Positions 24,786 to 33,860 of a stretch of 64,000 bases of DNA are shown here, piece by piece. A model generated the notes under the pieces. That model was given only the letters and a program-made list of their open reading frames with translations, was not told the DNA's origin and did no database searches. The DNA lies in contig NZ_JAFFQA010000008.1 of the NCBI RefSeq assembly GCF_016919065.1, positions 62,001 to 126,000 of the forward strand, read 5' to 3'. This DNA is from Desulfobulbus rhabdoformis. Its GTDB lineage: Bacteria > Desulfobacterota > Desulfobulbia > Desulfobulbales > Desulfobulbaceae. The translations under genes and the position numbers were made by a program. Numbering within the stretch: position 1 is the stretch's first letter; the number at the start of each line of letters is the position of its first letter.

Positions 24786-27107
24786 ATGAAAAAAGGAATT
24801 TTTTTCAAGATTGCCGTAAGCGTTATCGTACTTGTCATCCTGCTCATTGCGGGAGGTTTCATTGCGATTCAATCAATCAATACCGATCAAATCAAGGAGG
24901 TGCTGGCAACCCAGGTGCAAAAGAATACGGGGCGTACATTAACAATCAACGGGGCTGTGGAGCTGAAAATTGGTTTGGTTCCCAAGGTGGTGGTGAACGA
25001 TGTCACTCTCTCCAACCCTGCCGGATCGACGCGACCGGAGATGGTTACCATCAAACGTTTTGAAATGGAAGTTGCCATAGCCCCTTTGCTGCGTAAACAG
25101 GTTATGGTCAATAAACTGATATTAACCTCCCCGAATGTCCTGATCGAAACAGAGCCCAACGGTCCAGGAAACCTTGATTTTTCCCCCCCAGAGGATAAAG
25201 AAGCCAGCAAGCCAGTACCGGCTGATGTTGAGAAGCAAGCAGAGGAGACCAGCCCCAGCACTTTTAGCCTGGCCTTTAACGAGTTGAAAATCGAGCAGGG
25301 GATCCTGACCCTTTATGACCGTTCAAGCAAAAAAACGGAAACAGTCGGTATCGATCTTTTACGCATCAGTCCCAGTGCAGAAAACCCCGCTTTATTGGAC
25401 CTGAATCTGGTAACCCAGGTACGAGGGCAAAAAATAGATCTGAGCGGTACAGTCGGCAGTCTTGATTCGCTTCTGCAACAAAAGTCCTGGCCTCTGGCCC
25501 TGAAAGCCGCAGTAGCAGGGATGCAGCTGCAGGCAGAGGGGGCTGTTGAAAACCTCCAGGCATTGCAGGGGGTCAATATCAAGCTTGGGGTTACAACCAA
25601 CGAGCTGAGCAATGTTTTACCACTGCTGGGAGAGCAGGCGCCCAAACTTTCCAGCCCCATAGGCCCACTCAATCTCTCTGCACAACTCCTGGGCAGTGAG
25701 AAGAACTTTCGTGTAGAAAACATCAACCTGAATCTCGGGAAAAAAGAGTTGGCGACTGTTCACGCCACTGGAACGCTTGCTGATCTTTTAGGTAAGCCCA
25801 CCCCCAATCTCAAGCTCTCTGTAGCCGTCCCGGATCCCGCAAGCCTCGCTTCACTGACAGGTTCAGCCATACCAGTACAGGGACCAGTCGCTTTGCAGGC
25901 GCAGGTGAAAGGGAGCGGTACGAGCTGGAATATCTCTTCCATGCAACTCACTACCCAAAAGAGTGATCTGGGCGGCAACATGGCCCTAAAGCTTGGTAAG
26001 CGTCCCTTTATAAGCGGCTCTCTGGAGAGTAAGACCATAGCCGTTGCAGACTTTACAGCATCAGGATCAAACGAGACGAAGACAGAGAACCAGGTAAGCG
26101 CAAAATCCGCTACAAAGGATGGCCGACTTTTCTCTGATCAGCCGCTGCCTTTGGCCTCCCTGCAAAGCGTTGATGCCAAGGTGCAGATCAAGGTGGCTAA
26201 ACTCCTTTTGGAGAAGCAGACGCTCAGTAACAGTCAGCTTACACTCTCTCTGAAAAATGGGTTGCTCACTGTTAATCCCTTTTCCACCGGGGTTGCCGGT
26301 GGCACGCTTAACGGGTCAGTTACCTTGGATAGTGGGCGTTCCACCCCAAATTTGGCGATCACCCTCAAGGGAAACAACCTGAACCTCGAGGCTTTGCAGG
26401 CTAAAGACGCTATCAGAGGGGGAAGAACAGAGCTGAACATTACACTGAAAGGCTCGGGCAAATCGGTGCGCGCTCTTATGGGATCCCTGACTGGTGAGAG
26501 TGTTATCAGTGTAGGTGAGGCCAAACTTGCCAATAAATCGATGGAATGGCTTGCTGGTGATTTTATCTTCCAGGTTTTAGGGAGCATCAATCCCTTTGCT
26601 GCCTCTGAAAAATATACCCAGATGAGTTGTGCTGTGGTGCGTTTTGTCCTCAACGATGGTGTTGCCACAGCTGATAAAGGGATCGCCATGCGCACAGACA
26701 AGGTGGATGTCATTGGTTCAGGAACCATTAACCTCAAAAATGAACAATTGAACCTGGGAATCAAGCCCCGTGCTCGTGGTGGGGTAGGCGTTTCTCTCTC
26801 AAGCCCGTTGGCCGGTCTTGTCAAAGTTAAAGGGACCTTGGCCAATCCTTCCATGGGGCTTGATGCAGCGGGCACTATGAAAACAGCGGTTTCTTTAGGT
26901 GCGGGAGTGGCTACCGGAGGCATTTCCACCCTGGGGGAACTGTTGGTGGATAAGGTTGTGGCCGATGGCGATCCCTGTAGCACCGCCTTGGGCAGGACCT
27001 CCAAGGCGAGCAAAACATCCAGTTCGTCAGGTCAAGACCAGAAGGCTCCGTCATCAAAGAAGAAGTCTCTTGAAAAGCAACTGCTGCAAAATGTCTTTGG
27101 AAACTAA
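24786..27107 (+). CDS. AsmA family protein
   Basis: 773 residues. One N-terminal membrane helix (about 8-30) is followed by a long periplasmic part rich in beta strands. The AsmA N-terminal pattern is clear (NTDQIKEVLATQVQKNTGRTLTINGAVELKIGLVPKVVVNDVTLSNP), as is the AsmA C-terminal domain (about 560-700). A low-complexity Ser/Lys/Thr tail follows. AsmA-like proteins span the envelope and are thought to help phospholipid transport to the outer membrane. The ATG has AAGGAG upstream. The Sel1 gene follows directly. Confidence 0.85.
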   Translation: MKKGIFFKIAVSVIVLVILLIAGGFIAIQSINTDQIKEVLATQVQKNTGRTLTINGAVELKIGLVPKVVVNDVTLSNPAGSTRPEMVTIKRFEMEVAIAPLLRKQVMVNKLILTSPNVLIETEPNGPGNLDFSPPEDKEASKPVPADVEKQAEETSPSTFSLAFNELKIEQGILTLYDRSSKKTETVGIDLLRISPSAENPALLDLNLVTQVRGQKIDLSGTVGSLDSLLQQKSWPLALKAAVAGMQLQAEGAVENLQALQGVNIKLGVTTNELSNVLPLLGEQAPKLSSPIGPLNLSAQLLGSEKNFRVENINLNLGKKELATVHATGTLADLLGKPTPNLKLSVAVPDPASLASLTGSAIPVQGPVALQAQVKGSGTSWNISSMQLTTQKSDLGGNMALKLGKRPFISGSLESKTIAVADFTASGSNETKTENQVSAKSATKDGRLFSDQPLPLASLQSVDAKVQIKVAKLLLEKQTLSNSQLTLSLKNGLLTVNPFSTGVAGGTLNGSVTLDSGRSTPNLAITLKGNNLNLEALQAKDAIRGGRTELNITLKGSGKSVRALMGSLTGESVISVGEAKLANKSMEWLAGDFIFQVLGSINPFAASEKYTQMSCAVVRFVLNDGVATADKGIAMRTDKVDVIGSGTINLKNEQLNLGIKPRARGGVGVSLSSPLAGLVKVKGTLANPSMGLDAAGTMKTAVSLGAGVATGGISTLGELLVDKVVADGDPCSTALGRTSKASKTSSSSGQDQKAPSSKKKSLEKQLLQNVFGN

Positions 27108-27141
27108 GTTCGGTTTTCCAGAGAGAGTTGCAAGGCAAGCC

Positions 27142-27978
27142 ATGTCTGCTCTCACTTCTGAAACCGCCCCAAGGCAGAACGCGTTTCTCGTACTCTGCCT
27201 TGGGCTGCTTGTCCTGCTGACACTCGTCTTCCACGTCTGTCCTGACGCCGGCCAGGCCAGCCAGGAACAAAACAATGACTCATTGCTGGTTCGTCGACTT
27301 AAAGCGCAGGCATACAGAGCGTATTATGGGGTAGGGGAACCTGTTAATTTTGAGCGAGCGCTTTCTTTCTATGAGCGTGCTGCCCATAAGGGCGATCCTG
27401 AAGCCATGTATATATACGGAGGCATGTTGTATCAGGGGCAAGGAACAGAAGAGAATAAGCGGGGTGGCTTTAAATGGCTTATGCAGGCGGCAGAGGCAGG
27501 AAAAACGACACCCGAGTCATTGGCTGTTATCGGATCCATGTACCTGCGTGGCCAGACTGTACCCCAAAATTTTTTGGAAGCTAAAAGATGGCTCAAGAAA
27601 GGAGCCCAACAGGGCAATATGACCGCGCAGACAGATCTGGCATATATGTTTTATAACGGTCTGGGGGGAGAACGCGATTATGAAAAGGCGCTTGCGTTGT
27701 ACGAGAAGGCAGCCTTCCAGGGGGATATCCTGGCCCAGGCCAATACCGGCCTCATGTACGCAACAGGAACGGGAACCGACATTGATCGGGCTAAGGGGTA
27801 TGCCTGGTATTCGCTAGCAGCCAGTCGTGGGAATACCATGGCCGCTATTAACCGAAACGAGCTGATGACGGAAATGAGCTGGGAAGAACTCAATGGTGCT
27901 CAGGCTATTTCCCTTGATCTTTATCGCCGTGTGGAAAACATCAAGGAGCCACGCCTGTTGGGACCAGAACAAAGGTAA
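27142..27978 (+). CDS. Sel1-repeat (tetratricopeptide-like) protein with N-terminal anchor
   Basis: About 278 residues. An N-terminal hydrophobic segment (FLVLCLGLLVLLTLVF) serves as signal or anchor. Then come about five Sel1-like repeats of roughly 36 residues, each with an A..G...A...L..MY..G pattern (for example YERAAHKGDPEAMYIYGGMLYQG). Such repeats mediate protein contacts. The start is uncertain: ATG 27142 has AAGG upstream, while ATG 27091 would overlap the AsmA gene and lacks a ribosome site. Probably co-transcribed with the AsmA gene. Confidence 0.75.
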   Translation: MSALTSETAPRQNAFLVLCLGLLVLLTLVFHVCPDAGQASQEQNNDSLLVRRLKAQAYRAYYGVGEPVNFERALSFYERAAHKGDPEAMYIYGGMLYQGQGTEENKRGGFKWLMQAAEAGKTTPESLAVIGSMYLRGQTVPQNFLEAKRWLKKGAQQGNMTAQTDLAYMFYNGLGGERDYEKALALYEKAAFQGDILAQANTGLMYATGTGTDIDRAKGYAWYSLAASRGNTMAAINRNELMTEMSWEELNGAQAISLDLYRRVENIKEPRLLGPEQR

Positions 27979-28067
27979 ACGGAAAATAACCTGTTCGGAT
28001 GGGCAAAAATCCTGTAGTTAAATTTCAATAGGTTAATTTGATACGATATTCAAACAAGGAGATACGC

Positions 28068-28205
28068 ATGAATCAGATTCAAGAAATGGATTGGGCTGAA
28101 GAAGCCTGGCATGGTCATACAGGTATGGATAGTACCAACGATTACTGCGTTGTCGATGAGGAGGAGAAAAACGAAGAGCAGCAAGAGTCTGACGACGAGA
28201 AATAA
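28068..28205 (+). CDS. Small acidic protein, 45 residues
   Basis: ATG with a near-perfect AAGGAGA ribosome site 5 nt upstream, then 45 codons to TAA. The product starts MNQIQEMDWAEEAWHG and ends in a run of Glu, Asp, Lys and Gln. It has a single Cys and no signal or membrane segment. The ribosome site and a terminator downstream argue for a real gene. No family recognised. Confidence 0.55.
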   Translation: MNQIQEMDWAEEAWHGHTGMDSTNDYCVVDEEEKNEEQQESDDEK

Positions 28206-28223
28206 GGGTGTCTTGAATGATTA
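28206..28223 (+). repeat. Family B end fragment B4
   Basis: GGGTGTCTTGAATGATTA matches the first 18 bases of family B with one change. The rest of the element is absent. It starts 1 nt after a stop codon, much like B1, which starts 2 nt after one. Confidence 0.45.
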
Positions 28224-28304
28224 TGACAGGGAAGGAAACTGATCACGGCTGCTAGGTTATTAGACTTGGCGAGGGGGGAGCGTACTTATTGGGGGCCCCA
28301 TAAG

Positions 28305-28349
28305 CTATCTGCTGCCGTTGAAGCAGGCAGCAGATAGGAAGGCTTTTTT
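28305..28349 (+). terminator. Terminator between the small acidic gene and hcp1
   Basis: CTATCTGCTGCC (28305-28316) pairs with GGCAGCAGATAG (28326-28337), followed by a T-run from 28343. The minus-strand hcp1 ends at 28353, so it probably serves both convergent genes. Confidence 0.8.
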
Positions 28350-28352
28350 AAT

Positions 28353-30074
28353 TTAATTTCCGGCCATCATAGCGGTAATATCCTCTTCGACAGTACCGAT
28401 TGGCTTGATATCGAAGTTTTCCACGAGAACATTCAACACTGTCGGGGAAATAAAGGCCGGCAGGGTCGGTCCAAGACGGATACCTTTGACGCCGAGGTGC
28501 AGCAGGGCCAGCAATACTGCGACCGCTTTCTGTTCATACCAGCCGATATCAAATGAGATCGGGAGCTCGTTGATGTCTTCAAGCTCGAACACTTCCTTGA
28601 GCTTGAGCGCAATCACGGCAAGCGAGTAGCTGTCATTACATTGCCCTGCATCAAGTACTCGGGGAATACCGCCGATGTCACCGAGATTCAGCTTGTTGTA
28701 GCGATATTTGGCACAGCCCGCGGTCAAAATCACCGCATCCTGGGGAAGCTTTTGGGCAACTTCCGTGAAGTAGTTACGACCTTTCTGCCTGCCGTCACAA
28801 CCTGCCATGACGACAAAGCGTTTGATGGCTCCAGACTTAACCGCGTCCACAACCTTGTCTGCCAGGGCAAGTACCTGATCGTGAGCAAAACCACCGACGA
28901 TGGTGCCCTTTTCAATCTCTACCGGTGGTTTACATCCTTTTGCCTGCTCAATGATGGCCGAGAAATCTTTCGGGTTACCGTTCACTCTCTCTGGAATATG
29001 AGTCACACCTGGGTACCCTGCCATGGCAGTGGTATACATTCGTTCTTTGTAGGTGTTGGATTTTTTAATAGGTATAATGCAGTTGGTGGTCATCAGGATA
29101 GGACCGTTAAACGATTCAAAATCCTCGTTTTGGTGCCACCATGAGCTGCCATAATTCCCTTTCAAGTTCTCATATTTTTTGAAGGCCGGATAGTAATGCG
29201 CTGGAAGCATCTCGCCATGGGTGTATACATCTACACCAGTACCCTGGGTTTGGATGAGCAGCTCTTCCATATCTTTAAGATCATGACCGCTGATCAGGAT
29301 TCCAGGTTTTTCTCCAACACCAAGTTCCACCTGCGTAATTTCAGGGTTGCCGTAAGCCGTGGTGTTAGCGCTATCCAAGGCAGCCATAGTCGTTACCGCG
29401 CACTCACCCGCCTTTAGAACCAATGCGACCATTTCATCCACGGAAAGCTCTTCCGTAGTAGAGGCCAGCCCCTCGATAACAAAGTCATAGATTTCTTCTT
29501 TTTCAACACCAAGAACCGCTGCATGTTCGGCGTACGCCCCAATACCTTTCAGGCCGAGGATGAGCAGCTCTCGCAATGAGCGGACATCTTCGTTTTCTGT
29601 TGCAAGAACGCCCACTGTTGCTGCTTTTTCTTGAAAGAGCGAGCGATCGCTGGAAAACCAAAGTGCTGAGTGATGGAGCTGCTCAGAGGCGCTCTGCTGT
29701 TTTCCGCCCCCCAGGAATTGCATCAGTTTTGTCCAGATCGAGGTTTTTTCCTCGGATGGATTCATAGCATCAAACTGATCCTTGAGTCTGGCCTTGATAA
29801 CTTGGGATCTTTTTATCCAGGATTCGAGGCTTGCGTTGTCAAAGTTCGCATTTGTTATGGTTGTAAACAATCCCTGAGCAAGAAACAGACCGACAGACAT
29901 ATCAACCTCTACACCTGCTTTTTTCAGGTTTTTTGCCAGAACCGCAATGCCTTTCATGTCATAAATGAGCAGGTCCTGCAGCTTTGCAGTTGACTCCTCC
30001 TTTCCGCACATCCCTTTTATCGTACACCCGGTACCTTTTGCCGCCTCCTGACATTGAAAACAGAACATACTCAT
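28353..30074 (-). CDS. hcp: Hybrid-cluster protein / hydroxylamine reductase, paralogue 1
   Basis: About 573 residues. The N-terminal cysteines in [22 protein letters not shown] give the C-x2-C-x8-C-x5-C spacing of class I Hcp. Later motifs typical of the hybrid cluster site are [39 protein letters not shown] and [16 protein letters not shown]. Hcp reduces hydroxylamine in vitro and acts as an NO reductase or in S-nitrosylation in other bacteria. The ATG at 30074 has GAGG about 8 nt upstream. It differs more from the other two copies than they do from each other. Divergent from the gene at 30401. Confidence 0.93.
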   Translation of the reverse strand: MSMFCFQCQEAAKGTGCTIKGMCGKEESTAKLQDLLIYDMKGIAVLAKNLKKAGVEVDMSVGLFLAQGLFTTITNANFDNASLESWIKRSQVIKARLKDQFDAMNPSEEKTSIWTKLMQFLGGGKQQSASEQLHHSALWFSSDRSLFQEKAATVGVLATENEDVRSLRELLILGLKGIGAYAEHAAVLGVEKEEIYDFVIEGLASTTEELSVDEMVALVLKAGECAVTTMAALDSANTTAYGNPEITQVELGVGEKPGILISGHDLKDMEELLIQTQGTGVDVYTHGEMLPAHYYPAFKKYENLKGNYGSSWWHQNEDFESFNGPILMTTNCIIPIKKSNTYKERMYTTAMAGYPGVTHIPERVNGNPKDFSAIIEQAKGCKPPVEIEKGTIVGGFAHDQVLALADKVVDAVKSGAIKRFVVMAGCDGRQKGRNYFTEVAQKLPQDAVILTAGCAKYRYNKLNLGDIGGIPRVLDAGQCNDSYSLAVIALKLKEVFELEDINELPISFDIGWYEQKAVAVLLALLHLGVKGIRLGPTLPAFISPTVLNVLVENFDIKPIGTVEEDITAMMAGN

Positions 30075-30227
30075 ATTGATCACCTCGATTTTTGTTGATG
30101 CTGAGCTGATTTTATCCAGCCTTGCTTATTGGTTAACTGATTAATTTTCCAGCAAAGAGCAGGGGAAAAACCGCATATTCCTGCCTTCACGTTTCCTTGC
30201 ATCATACACACTCTGGCGAGGAGATCT
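30075..30227. other. hcp1 upstream region
   Basis: Together with 30242-30400 this makes a 326-bp divergent control region. Apart from the two boxes listed separately I see no gene and no clear promoter. Confidence 0.4.
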
Positions 30228-30241
30228 TTGACCTAGATCAA
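30228..30241. promoter_or_regulatory. HcpR/FNR-type box 1
   Basis: TTGACCTAGATCAA, a near-palindrome of the CRP/FNR class (TTGAY-N4-RTCAA). It lies about 155 bp upstream of hcp1 on the divergent region shared with the 30401 operon. HcpR is the known regulator of hcp in sulfate reducers and uses TTGAC-type sites. Confidence 0.6.
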
Positions 30242-30305
30242 TTTTCTAAAAAAAGCAGATTCTTTAGCACCACGTCAATAAGCCACAGAAAGAAAATAAC
30301 GGTTT

Positions 30306-30319
30306 TTGACGTAGATCAA
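30306..30319. promoter_or_regulatory. HcpR/FNR-type box 2
   Basis: TTGACGTAGATCAA, the same pattern as box 1 and 78 bp from it. It is 81 bp upstream of the start codon of the 30401 operon, so it is well placed to activate that operon. Confidence 0.6.
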
Positions 30320-30400
30320 TTTCAAATCTGAAAAACGGGGTACATTGAAATCATTCCTTCAGAGGAACAAAATCAACCCTAGAAGCAACAGGAGTACCCC

Positions 30401-31630
30401 ATGACGGAATATATTCAGGCAACAGATACCCTGCATTCGATCGCTGATCGGTATCCGGAAACAGTTGCAGTCTTTATGAGTAACGGATTCCCGCAAATGG
30501 AAGATGCAACCCAGCGTGAACAGTTTGGAAAAATGATCACGCTGGATGCAGCGCTAGCAATGAAAAATTTGAATCGAGAAACATTTATATCGCTGTTACA
30601 TGAAGTTATTAGTGCTGAGCGCAACAGTGCAGACCTAACCCTGGCAAGACCGGAAGCAATAAATGAAGACGGGTTGAATGTGGTTGGCCTGCTTCCTTGC
30701 CCGATTCGGATACCTCTGCTTGAGCAATATAACAGCTTTGCTGAAGAAACCGGTCTTCGCGGTGTAAACACCGAACTTAAAGCTGCAAGTGTCGGTACCC
30801 AGTGGGTAGCGGATAACCTGGCTGGAATCACATCCTCCGAAGAATTGCCGGATCTTTTTATGTCGGCAGGGTTTGATCTCTTTTTCGACCTGGAAAAAAT
30901 TGGCCGTTTTCGGGAGCAGGGAGTGTTTGCTGACCTGGTGCAATACACCGACGAAAACCCCTTGTTCGCAGGCCGTGACCTACGGGATCCTTCAGGGAAC
31001 TACTCAGTTATCTCCGTTGTTCCCGCAATCTTCCTTATCAACACAGCAGAGTTGAAAGGCCGAGAGATCCCACGTTCATGGGTTGATCTGCTGGAGCCGG
31101 AATGGGAACGTTCGGTTTCATTGCCTGTTGGGGATTTCGACTTATTCAACGCAATTCTTCTCAATATACATGATCGTTACGGAGACAAAGGCGTTGAAAA
31201 ATTGGGTCGTTCGATGCTTCTTTCGATGCACCCAGCTCAGATGATCAAAAGTAACAGGATGAAGCAGAAACGGCCTTCGGTCACCATTATGCCCTATTTT
31301 TTTACAAAGACGGCGAAAGAGGGCGGGACGATGCAGCCGATTTGGCCAGAAGATGGAGCAATTATAAGCCCGATCTTTATGCTCGCGAAAAAGAAGCGTG
31401 GTGCAGAATTGCAGCCAATTGTTGATTTCTTCGCCTCGAAAGCGGTTGGAGAAACTCTATCGCACCAGGGCCTTTTTCCATCGTTGCATCCAGAGGTGGA
31501 TAACAAGCTGCCCGCAGATGCTCCGATGATGTGGCTTGGCTGGGACAAAATTTTAAAAAACGATCTATCTGATGAAATAGCACGTTGTGAGGAGTTGTTT
31601 AACCGTTCTGTACAGGGAGGGGAAATATGA
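30401..31630 (+). CDS. DUF1858 plus solute-binding-like protein, cytoplasmic
   Basis: 409 residues with no signal peptide. The N-terminus (about 5-70) resembles DUF1858 (TLHSIADRYPETVAVFMSNGF), a module also found at the start of ScdA/RIC-type proteins that handle iron-sulfur damage. From about residue 93 the sequence resembles a periplasmic binding protein of the iron/polyamine type (VVGLLPCPIRIPLLEQYNSFAEETG, FDLFFDLEKIGRFREQG, YSVISVVPAIFLINTAEL, RSWVDLLEPEW). Lack of export is odd for such a fold. It heads a four-gene unit and overlaps the next gene by 4 nt. It may hold a small molecule or metal complex in the cytoplasm; this is inference. Confidence 0.7.
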   Translation: MTEYIQATDTLHSIADRYPETVAVFMSNGFPQMEDATQREQFGKMITLDAALAMKNLNRETFISLLHEVISAERNSADLTLARPEAINEDGLNVVGLLPCPIRIPLLEQYNSFAEETGLRGVNTELKAASVGTQWVADNLAGITSSEELPDLFMSAGFDLFFDLEKIGRFREQGVFADLVQYTDENPLFAGRDLRDPSGNYSVISVVPAIFLINTAELKGREIPRSWVDLLEPEWERSVSLPVGDFDLFNAILLNIHDRYGDKGVEKLGRSMLLSMHPAQMIKSNRMKQKRPSVTIMPYFFTKTAKEGGTMQPIWPEDGAIISPIFMLAKKKRGAELQPIVDFFASKAVGETLSHQGLFPSLHPEVDNKLPADAPMMWLGWDKILKNDLSDEIARCEELFNRSVQGGEI

Positions 31631-32319
31631 ACCTTGTGACTGTATCCGGCCCGCCCTCATCTGGAAAAACAGCGATTATCCTAAAAACGGCAGCGACATT
31701 GATGCAGAAAGGGGTGAAGGTTGGCGTCGTCAAGTTTGACTGCCTTTCTACCGACGATGACCTCCTGTATGAAAAAGCGGGCATTCCCGTTCGTAAAGGT
31801 ATCTCCGGTGCATTGTGTCCTGATCACTACTTCGTTTCCAACATAGAAGAGGTTGCTCAATGGGGAGTGAAGGAAGGGTTCGACTTACTGATCAGTGAAT
31901 CAGCAGGACTGTGTAATCGCTGTTCGCCCTACATCAAGGAAATCGGGGCGATCTGTGTCATTGATAACCTCAGTGGTATCAACACCCCGAAAAAAATCGG
32001 TCCGATGTTGAAAAGCGCGGATATTGTTGTGATCACCAAAGGGGATATCGTCTCACAGGCGGAGCGAGAAGTATTCGCAAGCCGAGTCAACTCCGTAAAC
32101 CCCAAGGCTACCATCATGCATGTCAATGGTTTAACTGGGCAAGGTGCCTATGAACTCGGCACCCTTATGTATCAAGAAGAAGTCCAAGTGGATACCGTTA
32201 AAGGAAGAGAACTACGTTTTCCCATGCCTTCAGCACTCTGTTCTTATTGCCTTGGTGAGACTCGTATCGGAGACGAATATCAGATGGGCAATGTGCGTAA
32301 AATCAACCTTGAACGATGA
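31627..32319 (+). CDS. UreG/HypB-like P-loop GTPase with paired cysteines
   Basis: 230 residues. Walker A is SGPPSSGKT (7-15). FDCLSTDDDLLYEKAGIPVRKG resembles the UreG/HypB region around switch I. SESAGLCNRCSPY (about 91-102) carries a CxxC near switch II, TKGD (137-140) is the base-recognition motif, and ALCSYCLGETRIG near the C-terminus carries a second CxxC (205, 208). Cys39, Cys64 and Cys110 are additional. UreG and HypB use GTP to drive nickel insertion, so a metal-handling chaperone role is plausible. The start ATGA overlaps the upstream stop. Confidence 0.75.
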   Translation: MNLVTVSGPPSSGKTAIILKTAATLMQKGVKVGVVKFDCLSTDDDLLYEKAGIPVRKGISGALCPDHYFVSNIEEVAQWGVKEGFDLLISESAGLCNRCSPYIKEIGAICVIDNLSGINTPKKIGPMLKSADIVVITKGDIVSQAEREVFASRVNSVNPKATIMHVNGLTGQGAYELGTLMYQEEVQVDTVKGRELRFPMPSALCSYCLGETRIGDEYQMGNVRKINLER

Positions 32320-32337
32320 TCGATAAAGGATAACGCA

Positions 32338-33360
32338 GTGAAGCAAATACAAGAAGAACTCGATAAATTGGGTATTGGGCAGCTGTTTGGTCGCTATCCT
32401 TTCTTAAATGGCTATCTGAGCACACAAGGCCTCGAATTGAACGGTGAAGAAACGGATACACTTCCCACTTTTCTGAAAAAACTCGATCCTGACGAGATTG
32501 AGGATAAGGCGCTTGATGCAGAGTCAATTATCACTGGCACCGCAACCTATATCAGCCAGATGCTTGAGTTTTTAGGTGATGGGAAAGAACGTTCGGTTAC
32601 TGAAATAACACTTTATCCTGGAACCAATAAAGATGGCGAACCAGAAAATTTTGACAAACTGACATTCCAGCGGGGCGAGATAGTTTGCATTGTTGGTCCT
32701 ACAGGATCTGGAAAAAGCCGACTATTGGGCGATATTGAATGGATGGCTCAGAAGGACACTCCTACCAGACGGAGATTGCTGGTCAACGGTGATGTACCTG
32801 ATCCGAAATGGCGCTTCAGTTCGTCCGATAAGCTGGTTGCTCAGCTTTCCCAAAACATGAATTTTGTCATGGACCTGACTGTTGAGGAATTTATACGGCT
32901 TCATGCAGATAGCCGTATGGTGAACAATGCGGAAGAAGTGGTGCAGAACATCATCCGTGAGGCAAATGCTCTTGCAGGGGAACAATTCGCTCCAAATACA
33001 GCAATCACCTCACTCTCCGGCGGGCAGTCACGGGCGCTCATGATCGCAGACACTGCCATTCTCAGCCGTTCCCTCATCGTACTGATCGATGAGATAGAAA
33101 ATGCGGGAATTGACCGAAAAAAAGCCCTGAAACTCCTGTTAAATGAGGACAAGATCGTTTTGATGGCAACCCACGACCCCATGCTCGCTCTTATGGGGGA
33201 CCGTCGCATCGTCATCAAAAACGGGGGTATTCACCGAGTGATCGAAACAAATGACCGGGAACGAGCAATTCTCTCAAATATAGAAGCTCTGGACTTCAAG
33301 GTGCAGTCAATGCGCCATATGTTGCGCCAGGGTGAATCACTGGAACATTTTGAATTTTAA
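32338..33360 (+). CDS. Soluble ABC-type ATPase without permease
   Basis: 340 residues, GTG start with AAGGA about 8 nt upstream. Walker A GPTGSGKS (120-127), signature LSGGQSR (226-232), Walker B ending in IDEIENAG (about 250-256), and the H-switch in MATHD. The first 80 residues are extra for a simple ABC ATPase and contain GRYPFLNGYLSTQGL, which aligns without gaps with the DRYPETVAVFMSNGF stretch of the first gene. No membrane protein is encoded nearby, so this is not an ordinary importer. It could be an energy source for assembly or release of a cofactor, as SufC is for iron-sulfur clusters. Confidence 0.75.
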   Translation: MKQIQEELDKLGIGQLFGRYPFLNGYLSTQGLELNGEETDTLPTFLKKLDPDEIEDKALDAESIITGTATYISQMLEFLGDGKERSVTEITLYPGTNKDGEPENFDKLTFQRGEIVCIVGPTGSGKSRLLGDIEWMAQKDTPTRRRLLVNGDVPDPKWRFSSSDKLVAQLSQNMNFVMDLTVEEFIRLHADSRMVNNAEEVVQNIIREANALAGEQFAPNTAITSLSGGQSRALMIADTAILSRSLIVLIDEIENAGIDRKKALKLLLNEDKIVLMATHDPMLALMGDRRIVIKNGGIHRVIETNDRERAILSNIEALDFKVQSMRHMLRQGESLEHFEF

Positions 33361-33372
33361 TGGAGATTGGTT

Positions 33373-33615
33373 ATGCATGACGGATGTAGTGGAAGTTTTG
33401 AAAATGGACAGCAGGTGGTAGATAAAGTACGGATGATGGGATTTGCGGAGCAGCCTACGCCGGTTCCACTTTCGATAACCTGTGGTCAGTGTGGGAAACC
33501 TTTTGAAATGGAAACCTTTGAAACCGTGTGTCCCGAATGCGGTTGCGTCCATGCGGTAACTCCCTGTCACGCCTTCGATCCGGCCAACGTATCATCTGCT
33601 GGGATTGGTTACTAA
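33373..33615 (+). CDS. Small zinc-ribbon / rubredoxin-like protein
   Basis: 80 residues from the ATG at 33373 (GGAG 7 nt upstream). Two CxxC pairs (CGQCGKPF and CPECGCVH) form a zinc-ribbon or iron knuckle. Extra Cys and His residues lie at the N-terminus (MHDGCSG) and C-terminus (TPCHAF). Last gene of the four-gene unit, 12 bp after the ABC ATPase. Function unknown; it may hold metal or dock a partner. Confidence 0.6.
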   Translation: MHDGCSGSFENGQQVVDKVRMMGFAEQPTPVPLSITCGQCGKPFEMETFETVCPECGCVHAVTPCHAFDPANVSSAGIGY

Positions 33616-33802
33616 AAAAGAGATCAGTGTTTATTTGGTTACTGGAAAAATCGGGGTGTGGCGGAATAAGCACATCATACACAGGAGGTATTACCCCCCT
33701 TTAGAGGGAAGCCGGAACCCCGAAAATTTCCGTCTACCATCACTTTCAGGGCAAGCTGGGATTAGTTGAATATTGCCCCGTTAGTCCAAATTGGAAGGAA
33801 CC

Positions 33803-33839
33803 AATAAAAAAAAGGGAGGGCAATCATCGCTGCCCTCCC
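33803..33839 (-). terminator. Terminator of the HAO-like operon
   Basis: GGGAGGGCA (33814-33822) pairs with TGCCCTCCC (33831-33839). On the minus strand a T-run follows (A-rich 33804-33813). Confidence 0.88.
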
Positions 33840-33860
33840 TTCTGACTCTTTGCTTCTTAC

